DNA of 64,000 bases from HKCCE3408 sp038530555 (lineage in GTDB: Bacteria > Pseudomonadota > Alphaproteobacteria > Rhodobacterales > Rhodobacteraceae): NCBI GenBank assembly GCA_038530555.1, contig JBCBCN010000001.1, positions 496,001 through 560,000 of the forward strand, read 5' to 3'. The notes under the pieces are model-generated. The model worked only from the letters and a program-made list of their open reading frames with translations. It did not search any database and was not told the origin of the DNA. Both the position numbers and the translations under genes were made by a program. Each line of letters begins with the position of its first letter. Position 1 is the stretch's first letter. Below, one piece after another: positions 44,487 through 52,649 of this stretch.

Positions 44487-45035
44487 TCAGGTCCGGTGCG
44501 ACACGCGCCCCCTTGCCGCGCGCGGTGCGCTGGCGAACCCAGCCCGATAGGCGAGAAACCCAGCCATTGCCCGCCGCGCCCGGCCCATCTCCTCGGGGCT
44601 GAGCGGCGGGCGGCTCTCCTGATCTGGCTTCGAAGCACCCTCAGCCGCCGCCTGACGCTTCCTGGCCGCTTCGGCCTTGCGCAAACGCTCCGCCTCGGTC
44701 TTGCGCAAACGCTCCGCCCGCGCCCGCCGCGCCGCTTCGCGCACGGCCTTGCGCATCGCCGCCTCCAGCGCCGCTTTCGCCTGCGCCTCAGACGCGTTCG
44801 CGGCCGGTCGCGCCCACTCGGCCTTGATCAGATCGAAGGCGGCATTGATCTCGGCCAAGTGCCGGTCCAGATCCCGCCCGCCCGCGTCTCCGCGCCCCGC
44901 CAGCCGGTCCGGATGAAAGCGGCGCACCAGATCCAGCCGCGCCTTGCGCACCGCGCGCGGCTCTGCCCCCGGCGCGAGGCCCAATCGCCGGTAAGCCGCC
45001 GCCAGATCCGTCTCTCTTTTGCCCATACCTGCCAT
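44487..45035 (-). CDS. J-domain protein with charged coiled-coil tail
   Basis: 182 aa. The J domain is N-terminal (RRLGLAPGAEPRAVRKARLDLVRRFHPDR, with the HPD triad near residue 40), followed by an Ala/Arg/Glu-rich helix (about 80-135) that is probably a coiled coil. No transmembrane segment. The start could be the ATG three codons in. It lies opposite to, and between, the MoxR and VWA genes. Confidence 0.85.
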   Translation of the reverse strand: MAGMGKRETDLAAAYRRLGLAPGAEPRAVRKARLDLVRRFHPDRLAGRGDAGGRDLDRHLAEINAAFDLIKAEWARPAANASEAQAKAALEAAMRKAVREAARRARAERLRKTEAERLRKAEAARKRQAAAEGASKPDQESRPPLSPEEMGRARRAMAGFLAYRAGFASAPRAARGRVSHRT

Positions 45036-45149
45036 TGCTGAACCCTGGCTTCCACGCGCATTTCGTTCAAATTGAAACTAGCCGATCACGGCACCCGGCG
45101 GCAGGAGGATTGTTAAGGGAAGGTTAACGAGACAGCTCCCGGCAACCAC

Positions 45150-45184
45150 GCAGCCCGCAGCCCGCACCCCGCACCCCGCACCCG
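45150..45184. repeat. 7-bp tandem repeat upstream of the VWA gene
   Basis: Five units of GCASCCC type (GCAGCCC, GCAGCCC, GCACCCC, GCACCCC, GCACCCG) about 40 nt before the ATG at 45224. Confidence 0.75.
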
Positions 45185-45223
45185 AACATTGAGCGCGGCG
45201 CCCGGGACTGCTATCCACATCCC

Positions 45224-46408
45224 ATGTTCATGCCCTTCTTCGACACCCTGCGCCAAGCGCGCATCCCCGTCTCGCTGCGGGAATATCTGAGCTTTCTCGA
45301 AGGTGTCTCGAAGGGCCTTGCCACCTACGATGTCGACGCCTTCTACTACCTCGCCCGCGCCGCGATGGTCAAAGATGAGCGTCATCTCGACCGCTTCGAC
45401 CAGGTCTTCGCCCATGTGTTCGGCGGGCTTGAAGAGATCCCGTCGGAGGCCGTCATGGAAGCTGCCGAAATCCCTGCCGACTGGCTAGAAAAACTGGCCG
45501 AAAAGCACCTGAGCGAGGAGGAGCGCGCCGAGATCGAGGCGCTCGGTGGTTTCGACAAGCTGATGGAGACGCTGCGCGAGCGTCTCAAGGAACAGCAGGG
45601 CCGACACCAGGGCGGCAACAAATGGATCGGGACCGCCGGCACCTCTCCCTTCGGCGCCTATGGCTACAACCCCGAAGGCATCCGCCTGGGTCAGAGCAAA
45701 TCGCGCCACCGCCGCGCCGTGAAGGTCTGGGACAAACGCGATTTCAAGAACCTCGACGGCGATGTGGAGCTTGGCACGCGCAACATCAAAGTCGCGCTCA
45801 AACGCCTGCGCCAATGGGCGCGGGACGGCGCGGCGGAAGAGCTTGATCTCGACGGCACGATCCGCGCCACGGCCGAGCAAGGCTGGCTCGACGTCAAAAC
45901 CCGGCCCGAGCGGCGCAATGCGGTCAAAGTCCTGCTGTTCTTGGATGTCGGCGGCTCGATGGACGACCATATCCAACTGGTCGAGGAGCTGTTTTCAGCG
46001 GCCCGTTCCGAGTTCAAACACCTGGAATACTATTACTTTCACAACTGCCTTTATGAGGGCGTCTGGCGCGACAATCGCCGCCGCTGGACCGAGCAGACGC
46101 CGACCTGGGACGTCTTCAACACCTACGGCGCAGGCTACAAATGCATCTTCGTGGGCGATGCCTCGATGTCACCCTATGAGATCGCTGCGCCCGGTGGCGC
46201 CAATGAGCATTGGAACGAAGAGGCGGGCCAGGTCTGGCTGAGCCGTGCCCGCGCGCAATGGCCCGACCATCTGTGGATCAACCCCACGCCCGAGCGGCAC
46301 TGGCGCTATACCCAGTCGATCGGCATGATTTCCGAGCTCCTTGAGGGTCGCATGGTGCCCGCAACGCTCGAAGGGCTGGATCGGGGTATGCGGATGCTCA
46401 GCCGTTAG
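45224..46408 (+). CDS. CoxE-type VWA domain protein, MoxR partner
   Basis: 394 aa. The N-terminal part (FDTLRQARIPVSLREYLSFLEGV) is typical of CoxE-like proteins. The VWA MIDAS motif LFLDVGGSMDDH lies near residue 240 (DxGxS instead of DxSxS), followed by YYYFHNCLYEGVW and FVGDASMSPYEI. VWA proteins of this type bind metal-dependent ligands and act with MoxR ATPases. Its MoxR partner is at 41426. The end overlaps the convergent crotonase gene by 4 nt. Confidence 0.9.
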   Translation: MFMPFFDTLRQARIPVSLREYLSFLEGVSKGLATYDVDAFYYLARAAMVKDERHLDRFDQVFAHVFGGLEEIPSEAVMEAAEIPADWLEKLAEKHLSEEERAEIEALGGFDKLMETLRERLKEQQGRHQGGNKWIGTAGTSPFGAYGYNPEGIRLGQSKSRHRRAVKVWDKRDFKNLDGDVELGTRNIKVALKRLRQWARDGAAEELDLDGTIRATAEQGWLDVKTRPERRNAVKVLLFLDVGGSMDDHIQLVEELFSAARSEFKHLEYYYFHNCLYEGVWRDNRRRWTEQTPTWDVFNTYGAGYKCIFVGDASMSPYEIAAPGGANEHWNEEAGQVWLSRARAQWPDHLWINPTPERHWRYTQSIGMISELLEGRMVPATLEGLDRGMRMLSR

Positions 46409-47121
46409 GCCATCAGCTTCAGCGCCTCGATCAGCGGCGCATCCTCGGTCTCCATCACCTCGATGATATGGCCGTGCAGCCGCCGCTTATGCTCCCCGAA
46501 GATCCCGCGCGCCTTGGTAAACCCGGCCGCATAATCAAGCGCGGCCTCAAGCGTCGCCTCCGCATCCGGGCAGGCCTTGGTGATCACGTGATCGGCCTCA
46601 AGCTCGGGCGCGCCAACCCTCCGACCGCTCAGCTTCATCTCGTTGAACCGGTGATAGGGAACGGCCTTTTTCACAAACGCGATCATGCCGGGCAGAAACG
46701 GGATCGAGACATCGACCTCGGGGAAACAGAAATAGCCCCGATCAGCCCGCATGAAGCGAAAATCGCAGGCACAAGCCAGCATCGCACCATTGCCGAAGGC
46801 ATGGCCATTGATCGCCGCGATCACCGGCACCGGGGCGAGCAAAAGCCGCGAAAAGACCGCGTTCATCTTATACATGAAGTCGCGCACCTCGTCCTGGCGC
46901 CCCTCACGCAGGGCCAGGTTCAAGAATTGAAGATCCACCCCCTGGCTCCAGTTCTTTTCGTCCGACGACCAAAGCACGATGGATTTCACAGCCTTGTCCG
47001 CCTCGGCTCGATCCAATGCGGCCAGCATCGCGTCGGCAAAGGCCAGATCCTGACGGTTCTCGGCATTGGCCATCGTGATCAGCGCGGTTTTGCCCCTGAG
47101 CTCGTACTCGATAATCGTCAT
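46405..47121 (-). CDS. crotonase (enoyl-CoA hydratase/isomerase) family protein
   Basis: 238 aa. The oxyanion-hole motif APVPVIAAINGHAFGNGAMLA and FMRADRGYFCFPEVDVSIPF are present. The typical catalytic Glu of hydratases cannot be assigned with confidence, so isomerase or other activity is possible. Cytoplasmic. The substrate is unknown. Confidence 0.85.
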   Translation of the reverse strand: MTIIEYELRGKTALITMANAENRQDLAFADAMLAALDRAEADKAVKSIVLWSSDEKNWSQGVDLQFLNLALREGRQDEVRDFMYKMNAVFSRLLLAPVPVIAAINGHAFGNGAMLACACDFRFMRADRGYFCFPEVDVSIPFLPGMIAFVKKAVPYHRFNEMKLSGRRVGAPELEADHVITKACPDAEATLEAALDYAAGFTKARGIFGEHKRRLHGHIIEVMETEDAPLIEALKLMA

Positions 47122-47229
47122 CTGGATGCCCCTCGTTTCGCCGCCCCACTCCGACCGGCTTTGGCGGGCAAGTCAACGCGAGGACAGCGGAAACCTTGCG
47201 TCATCACGCGCAAGGAGCGCTCCCAAACG

Positions 47230-47260
47230 GCAAACGGCCCCGGCTTTATGCCGAGGCCGT
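47230..47260 (-). terminator. hairpin terminator downstream of the VPLPA-CTERM gene
   Basis: On the minus strand ACGGCCTCGGC/GCCGGGGCCGT form an 11-bp stem (one mismatch) with loop ATAAA, followed by a short TTTG stretch, about 35 nt past the stop. Confidence 0.65.
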
Positions 47261-47294
47261 CTTGATCAAACTCACGTGATCATACTCAGGGGGC

Positions 47295-47960
47295 TCAGGC
47301 CTTGCGGCGACGCCGCCGCCGCACAAGGGCCAAACCACCCAACCCAACCACGATCAGCGCGCCACTTGCCGGAAGCGGCACCGGGGCCAGATCTGCCGTC
47401 ACAAGGTCCTGACTGGAGCCCGACTCAAAGTAGCGAAGGCCCGCATGATCCTCGGCACCCAGCAGACCGTCTAGATAGGTCTGCGCCAGGCCGATTGCGC
47501 CGGAATTTCGGCTGGCCGAGAAATCACCGGCGGCCAGATCATAGTCATTCGCCGCATCCTCATCGATGATCTCCCAGATCGCCAATTGAAACGCCGCCGC
47601 CTCAAGGCCTGTGTCGATCTGATGGTAAACCGAGCCGAACAGACGGCCCAAGCCCGTTTGCGCGGCCTGCGACAGGAGGTTTGGCGCCTCTTGATAGGGA
47701 CGACCGCTGCCCAGATGCTGGGCCAAATCGATGCACCAGGCGACGAAATCCCCGGTCTCGCCACTCGTCATGCGGAACGCACCGGCCCGCACCCAGCCGT
47801 TATAGTCGGTACTTTGGATACGGACAGTTTGCGACAGGTTCGGCGAGCCAAACGCGCCCGGACCTTGGTAATCGAAGTTCATCGTACTGGCCTGCGCGGC
47901 GCCACCCAAACCGAGGGCAAGGGCGCCAGCGAGGGCGATTTTTCTCGTGATAACAGACAT
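47295..47960 (-). CDS. VPLPA-CTERM sorting domain protein
   Basis: 221 aa. Signal peptide ending AQAS; the C-terminus has VPLPASGALIVVGLGGLAL then RRRRRRKA, the tripartite exosortase-recognised sorting signal typical of Rhodobacterales. The body contains FVAWCIDLAQHLG and AAFQLAIWEIIDE, as in Thioester-like or Cys-bearing surface proteins. It would be processed at the membrane and exposed on the cell surface or in the matrix. No exosortase is in this window. A palindrome precedes the gene. Confidence 0.85.
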   Translation of the reverse strand: MSVITRKIALAGALALGLGGAAQASTMNFDYQGPGAFGSPNLSQTVRIQSTDYNGWVRAGAFRMTSGETGDFVAWCIDLAQHLGSGRPYQEAPNLLSQAAQTGLGRLFGSVYHQIDTGLEAAAFQLAIWEIIDEDAANDYDLAAGDFSASRNSGAIGLAQTYLDGLLGAEDHAGLRYFESGSSQDLVTADLAPVPLPASGALIVVGLGGLALVRRRRRRKA

Positions 47961-47981
47961 TTGTTACTCCTTAAACACTCA

Positions 47982-47995
47982 CGATCACGTGATCG
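47982..47995. promoter_or_regulatory. 14-bp perfect palindrome upstream of the VPLPA-CTERM gene
   Basis: CGATCACGTGATCG is a perfect inverted repeat about 22 nt before the ATG at 47960. A related TCACGTGATCA occurs at 47272-47282, beyond the gene's 3' end. It is a candidate binding site for a dimeric regulator. Confidence 0.5.
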
Positions 47996-48159
47996 CACGC
48001 ACACGCGAGGAGACTTAGCAGCCTCGCAGCCGGTCGAAACGGGGAAAATTCAGGGCTGATTACCCACCACAGCCAAGCACGCCCCCCAGCCCGGCCCAGC
48101 CCTCAGCCCGCCCCCAGCCCTCCATTGTCCAACCACCCCCGTCGCCCCATATCCATAGC

Positions 48160-48846
48160 ATGGTCAAACTTCTCCCCCTGCTCGGCCTGCTGCTTTATGG
48201 GCTGTTCACCTACAAATTCTCGGCCTGGCGCCTGCGTAAGGAGCTTGACGAACGGTCTGCCGAGCTGGCCGATCCGGAACTTCGGCGGATGTCTCAACGC
48301 CTGGCCGACGCGTTGGAGATCGAGCGGGTCAAGGTCCATCTCTATGACGTGGAGCCGGTCAACGGCCTTGCCGCGCCCGATGGGCGGATCTTTATCACGC
48401 GGGGATTTTATCAGAAATTTCAAGCCGGTGAGGTCTCGGGCGAGGAGCTCATGAGCGTCGTCGCCCACGAGCTGGGCCATGTGGCCCTGGGGCATTCTCG
48501 GCGCCGCATGATCGATTTTTCTGGCCAAAACGCGATCCGCGTGGTCCTGGCCACAGTGCTGGGGCGCTTTATCGGTGGCGCGGGGATTTGGGTGGCCAAT
48601 GCCCTGACCAGCCTTCTGGCCGCGCGCCTCAGCCGCCAGGATGAATACGAAGCAGATGCCTATGCCGCCGCGCTGATGACCAAGGCGGGCTTTGGAACGG
48701 CGCCGCAGAAGTCGCTCTTTGCCAAGCTCGAAAAGCTAACGGGTATGGGCGGACGCGGCGCGCCCGCTTGGCTGATGAGCCATCCCAAAACCGCCGAGAG
48801 GATCAAAGCAATCGACGCGCTCGAAGCCCGTTGGGCGACTGTCTAA
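48160..48846 (+). CDS. M48 family metallopeptidase
   Basis: 228 aa. Zinc motif HELGHVALGH at His103, with the third ligand Glu probably in RQDEYEADAYAAALM. One N-terminal helix (residues 1-20) anchors it; there is no multi-helix HtpX-type membrane domain, so it is a single-span or exported protease. The C-terminal SHPKTAERIKAID is typical of M48 enzymes. The dispersed GGGAGTATTT element follows 9 nt after the stop. Confidence 0.9.
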   Translation: MVKLLPLLGLLLYGLFTYKFSAWRLRKELDERSAELADPELRRMSQRLADALEIERVKVHLYDVEPVNGLAAPDGRIFITRGFYQKFQAGEVSGEELMSVVAHELGHVALGHSRRRMIDFSGQNAIRVVLATVLGRFIGGAGIWVANALTSLLAARLSRQDEYEADAYAAALMTKAGFGTAPQKSLFAKLEKLTGMGGRGAPAWLMSHPKTAERIKAIDALEARWATV

Positions 48847-48854
48847 TTCAGAGT

Positions 48855-48887
48855 GCCTCCGGCGGGAGTATTTTGAGAAAAATGAAG
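48855..48887 (+). repeat. dispersed GGGAGTATTT...AAAATGAAG element, copy 4
   Basis: GCCTCCGGCGGGAGTATTT then TGAGAAAAATGAAG, sense-oriented just after the M48 stop. A small CTCC/GGAG hairpin and the TATTTT tail could act as a weak terminator. Confidence 0.8.
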
Positions 48888-48900
48888 GGCCCAAGCCGCG

Positions 48901-49452
48901 TTATCCGGCGCGCGCCAGCGTCTTGCCCAGGCGCGGCAGGCGCGCCTTTTTGAACAGAGCGCGATGGGTCCAGCCGGGATCGCCCTGGGCGCGGGCGCGG
49001 GCCAAGACCCGGTCAGCGGCGGCCAGAAGGCGTTCGGGATGCGTGGGCCAAAAGGCGCTGAGAAAGGCGTCCGGGTGGATGGCGCGCAGACCCCTCGGCG
49101 CCAGCTCGCGGCGCGGGAAATCGCGCAAGTTAAAGGTCACGATCACCTCCGCCCCGGTCTCAAGCGCTGATGCAAGGACATGGATATCGCCTGGATCCGG
49201 CAGCCAGAGGCTTGGATCCTCAGTCGGGTCGGGTCTGCAGGCCTCGGGCCAATTGGCGCGGGCCAGGGCGATCTCGCCTTCGGCCTGGGCGCCTTCAACC
49301 GGGCCTTGGCGGGCAGCGGCGCGACGCCATTCCTCTTCTATCCGCGCGCTCCAAATGGGCGTGAACAGGCCCTGCCCGGCGGTTGCGAGCAGCATCTCAC
49401 GCGCCACCGACGGGTAAAGCACGCAGGCATCCAGGAGTGCCGTGTCGCTCAT
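48901..49452 (-). CDS. PIN domain protein (RSP_2648-type)
   Basis: 183 aa. The PIN catalytic acidic residues are suggested by LLDACVLYPS (Asp8), WLPDPGDIHVLASALETGA and VTFNLRDFPR. PIN domains are RNases, often toxins; this one has no antitoxin next to it and sits 7 nt after the methyltransferase gene, the conserved Rhodobacterales pairing, so it is more likely a housekeeping RNase. Confidence 0.8.
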   Translation of the reverse strand: MSDTALLDACVLYPSVAREMLLATAGQGLFTPIWSARIEEEWRRAAARQGPVEGAQAEGEIALARANWPEACRPDPTEDPSLWLPDPGDIHVLASALETGAEVIVTFNLRDFPRRELAPRGLRAIHPDAFLSAFWPTHPERLLAAADRVLARARAQGDPGWTHRALFKKARLPRLGKTLARAG

Positions 49453-49459
49453 GGCACGC

Positions 49460-50683
49460 TCAGGGGCTCAGCCGAAAGGCCAAAGCTTTGAGATAGCCGG
49501 TGTCGCTTAGGCTCGGATGTTGGGGATGGTCGGGGCCGGCAAAGCCCGTATGGATCAGGCGCGGCACCCGCCCCGCCCGGCCGATCCCGCGCAGGCATGC
49601 GGCGCGAAACTTGCCCAGATCGGCAGCGTGGGAGCAGGAGCAAAGGATCAACACACCGCCCGGCGTGACCAAACCCGCAGCCAGTCTTGCGGTGCGCTCA
49701 TAGGCGCGCAACCCCTGGCTCAGCGCCGCTTTTGACGGCGCGAAAGCGGGCGGATCGGCGATGACCAGCTCGAAGCGCTCGCCCGCCAGGGCCTCCAACA
49801 CGGCAAAGGCGTCGCCCTGGCGCGTGCTCAGACGCTCGGCCGCGCCCATCGCCTCGGCGCCCTGGCGCGACAGATCAAGCGCGGCGGCAGAGGCATCAAT
49901 CGCAGTCACATGGGCCGCGCCTCGGGCCAGGCAGGCCAGGCCAAACCCGCCCACATGGCTGAAGATATCGAGCACGGTTTTGTCCCGCGCGAGGCTGGCC
50001 GCAAAGCGGTGATTGGGCCGTTGGTCGTAGAAAAGCCCCGTCTTCTGGCCCGCGATCAGATCGGCCAGATAGGTGGCGCCGTTCATCTCAACGCGGACCG
50101 GCGCATCCGGTGCTTGGCCCGCCAAAACCCGCGGGCCCTCGCCCTCCGCCTCGGCCAGGCCTTCCGCGGCGCGGGCGCGGGATGCGGTGTTCATCAGGAC
50201 CGTCCGGGCGCCCGTCACCTCCTGGCAGGCTGCAAGCAGCGCGTCCAAACGGTCCTCGAGCCAGCGCGCATTGACCTGGAGGACAAGAACCTCTCCAAAC
50301 CGGTCGGCGATCAGGCCTGGCAAATCATCGCCCTCGGCATGGAGCAAGCGATAGAAGGGCGCGTCATAAAGGCTTTCGCGGAGCTCCTGCGCGGCGCGTA
50401 TCTTTCCCGCGAACCAGGCCTGATCAATCTCTGCGCTTGGATCGCGGTCAAGCAGGCGCAGGGCGATCTTGCTCGCAGTGGTGGCCACGCCCAGGCCCAG
50501 CGGCCTGCGCTCGGCATCTTCCAGAACGGCCAAGCTCCCCGGGGCAAGGGCCCGGGCGCGGCGGTCCAAAACAAGCTCATCGGCCCAGGCCCAGGGCGCA
50601 CCGTGGCGCAGGCGGCGGGCATCGGCCTTGGGCTTGAGGCGCAGAACGGGGCGCATGGGCTGGGAAGATCCTTCGGGGCTCAT
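49460..50683 (-). CDS. class I SAM-dependent rRNA (cytosine-C5) methyltransferase, RlmI/RSP_2647-like
   Basis: 407 aa from ATG 50683; a second ATG at 50656 (MRPVLRLKPK) is equally plausible. An N-terminal PUA domain (VLRLKPKADARRLRHGAPWAW) is followed by the EEHGV/THUMP-like part and a Rossmann core with LDIFSHVGGFGLA and the DPPAFAPSK catalytic loop; LCSCSHAADL holds a further motif Cys. It methylates rRNA. The open frame extends to 50743, but that part lacks family features. Confidence 0.85.
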   Translation of the reverse strand: MSPEGSSQPMRPVLRLKPKADARRLRHGAPWAWADELVLDRRARALAPGSLAVLEDAERRPLGLGVATTASKIALRLLDRDPSAEIDQAWFAGKIRAAQELRESLYDAPFYRLLHAEGDDLPGLIADRFGEVLVLQVNARWLEDRLDALLAACQEVTGARTVLMNTASRARAAEGLAEAEGEGPRVLAGQAPDAPVRVEMNGATYLADLIAGQKTGLFYDQRPNHRFAASLARDKTVLDIFSHVGGFGLACLARGAAHVTAIDASAAALDLSRQGAEAMGAAERLSTRQGDAFAVLEALAGERFELVIADPPAFAPSKAALSQGLRAYERTARLAAGLVTPGGVLILCSCSHAADLGKFRAACLRGIGRAGRVPRLIHTGFAGPDHPQHPSLSDTGYLKALAFRLSP

Positions 50684-50741
50684 GGCCTGTCGGTGCGCCA
50701 ATGGAGGCCAAAGCGCAACTCGAAATGCGTAAGATCGCACC

Positions 50742-50783
50742 AAAGGAAAGGCCGGCGCCGCATCCGCTGCGGTACCGGCCTTC
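50742..50783 (-). terminator. intrinsic terminator downstream of the DUF6778-like gene
   Basis: On the minus strand AAGGCCGG...CCGGCCTT form an 8-bp stem with an inner CCGCA/TGCGG helix, followed by TCCTTTGG, about 20 nt past the stop. Confidence 0.7.
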
Positions 50784-50802
50784 GCGTCAGCCTGAAGTCA
50801 AA

Positions 50803-51411
50803 TCAGTTGCTGGCGACAATCGGAGCGAGGCGGAACTCGGCATTGGCCCATTGGACCAAGCGGTCGCGGATCGCATCGCGTTGGAAATAGCCGCGCGCTT
50901 CCTGGGCGATCGCATTGTCGCCGCCCGCGCCGGGGAAGGTGACATCAACGGCCCGCGGACCACGCAGCACATCGCCGGTCGCCGCGTCACGCACAGTCAG
51001 GATGAACTCGATCTCATGCTCACCGCCGATGGAGTAGCGCGTCCGCTCGGTCAGGGCGTGAAAGCGCACCACCTGGATCTCGATATTCACCGGCTGTGAC
51101 CCGCGCAGGCCGCCCAGCGCACCGTTAAGCGCAGCGGTCATCAGGTCATCCACCTGTTGGTGCCGGTCGCCCAGCGGATCCTCGCGCCACACGATATCGG
51201 CGCGCGGCTTGATCGTGTTCTCCTCCGAGACCGTCAGGGACCGGGGCACCACAACCGCCAGCGCATTCAGCGACCAATCCTGCGGCTCGGCGAAACCGGC
51301 CGCCGACTGGGTGATGGGCACGTTGCGCGCGGAAGCTTCGGGATTGGTCTGACACGCAGCCAAGGCGCCCAACAGGGCCAGTGCGATTGGCACGCGAAGA
51401 AGTTGTCTCAT
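50803..51411 (-). CDS. lipoprotein of unknown function (probably DUF6778)
   Basis: 202 aa. Lipobox LAACQT at residues ~17-22, so lipid-anchored in the periplasm. The body (WSLNALAVVVPRSLTVSEEN, DDLMTAALNGALGGLRGSQPVNIEIQVVRFHALTERTRYSIGG, then an IEFILTVRDAATGDVL strand) fits a Rhodobacterales-specific lipoprotein type. No function known. Separate transcript with its own terminator. Confidence 0.7.
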   Translation of the reverse strand: MRQLLRVPIALALLGALAACQTNPEASARNVPITQSAAGFAEPQDWSLNALAVVVPRSLTVSEENTIKPRADIVWREDPLGDRHQQVDDLMTAALNGALGGLRGSQPVNIEIQVVRFHALTERTRYSIGGEHEIEFILTVRDAATGDVLRGPRAVDVTFPGAGGDNAIAQEARGYFQRDAIRDRLVQWANAEFRLAPIVASN

Positions 51412-51641
51412 TTGCTCTACCTCTGGATCTTAGCGTTTTTGGCGACAATCGCCGAAAAAGCCGCGGATCGGCAGTGTTTCGTGGTCATTCCCCAGAGATT
51501 TCAGGGCAATCGGGCAAAATTGAGACAGATTTAAGGGCAATTGTAGGGATTGGCGCGCCTAGCCAGGTCCTTGCAATGGCCTGGAGAGGGGGCGATTGTT
51601 GCGCCAAAGGCGACAATTGGGCCAATCGGTGGAGCTCAGGC

Positions 51642-52466
51642 TCAATCCTGGATCACCGGATTTTCCTGCTGGCCCAGGCCCTCGATCCGGCACGTTACCA
51701 CATCTCCCGCGCGGATATAGCCCGGCGGATCCATGCCATGGGCCACGCCCGACGGCGTGCCGGTGGACAGGATATCGCCCGGCTCGAAGCTGAAAAAATC
51801 GCTCAGATAGCTGATCAGCGCCATCACGCCGTGCAGCATCTGCGCGGTCGAGCCATCCTGGCGCAGATCGCCATTGACGCTGAGCCGAACCGCCAGGTTT
51901 TGCGGATCGGCGATCTCATCGGGCGTGACCAGCCAGGGCCCGAGCGGGGCAAAGCTGTCGCAGCTCTTGCCTTTGGTATACTGACCGGCGCGGTTGTACT
52001 GATAGTCCCGCTCGGTCACGTCATTGAGGATCGTATAGCCCGCGATCACGCCGGGCGCCTCCTCGGCGCTGATGTATTTGGCGCGCTTGCCGATCACCAC
52101 CGCCAGCTCCGCCTCATAATCTGTCATGCTGGCCCCGCGCGGCAGCAAGATGGGATCGCTGGGGCCATTAATAGCCGAGGTCGCCTTCATGAAAATCATC
52201 GGCTCTTTGGGTGCGGAACTGCCCATTTCGGCCGCGTGATCGGCATAGTTTTTGCCGATACAGACAATCTTGCCGACGCCTTCGACGGGCGGACCAAGGC
52301 GCGGCTGGCCCTCGACCAGGGGGCCTTCGGGCCGGATCTGATCCAAGCGGCCCAGGACCCCACCGCTCAAGCTGTCGATCTGCTCGGAGAGATCGCGCAG
52401 ATGGCCGTCGGCATCGAGGAAACCTGGCCGCTCTTGTCCCCGTTCTCCAAATCGCACAAAGCGCAT
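51642..52466 (-). CDS. fumarylacetoacetate hydrolase family protein
   Basis: 274 aa from ATG 52466 (frame opens 10 codons earlier). FAH core: GKIVCIGKNYADHAAEMG, PSDPILLPRG, DYEAELAVVIGK with metal-binding Glu residues, and GDILSTGTPSGVAHG near the end. Members hydrolyse C-C bonds or decarboxylate/tautomerise small keto acids. The exact substrate is not predictable. Confidence 0.92.
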   Translation of the reverse strand: MRFVRFGERGQERPGFLDADGHLRDLSEQIDSLSGGVLGRLDQIRPEGPLVEGQPRLGPPVEGVGKIVCIGKNYADHAAEMGSSAPKEPMIFMKATSAINGPSDPILLPRGASMTDYEAELAVVIGKRAKYISAEEAPGVIAGYTILNDVTERDYQYNRAGQYTKGKSCDSFAPLGPWLVTPDEIADPQNLAVRLSVNGDLRQDGSTAQMLHGVMALISYLSDFFSFEPGDILSTGTPSGVAHGMDPPGYIRAGDVVTCRIEGLGQQENPVIQD

Positions 52467-52649
52467 CGCCGCCCCTTTCCTGCCCATTGTGCGCATAGCG
52501 TGCCCGCTTGGAGCCGGGGATGCAAACGGGTTGCGGCGAAAAGCCTAGCAGCAAATCGCACCCCCCCGCGCACCCCCATGCGCACCCCCCATGCGCACGG
52601 TGAGCCTGCCTACGTCACAGGCCGATCTCGGCACAGAACGTGGCCCCGC

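Noticed and set aside
41426..46408. RavA-ViaA pair
   Set aside because: The ATPase is the short MoxR type and the VWA protein is CoxE-like; neither has the RavA LARA or ViaA layout.
48901..49452. Toxin-antitoxin module based on the PIN domain
   Set aside because: No small antitoxin gene lies beside it; the methyltransferase neighbour indicates the conserved housekeeping pairing.
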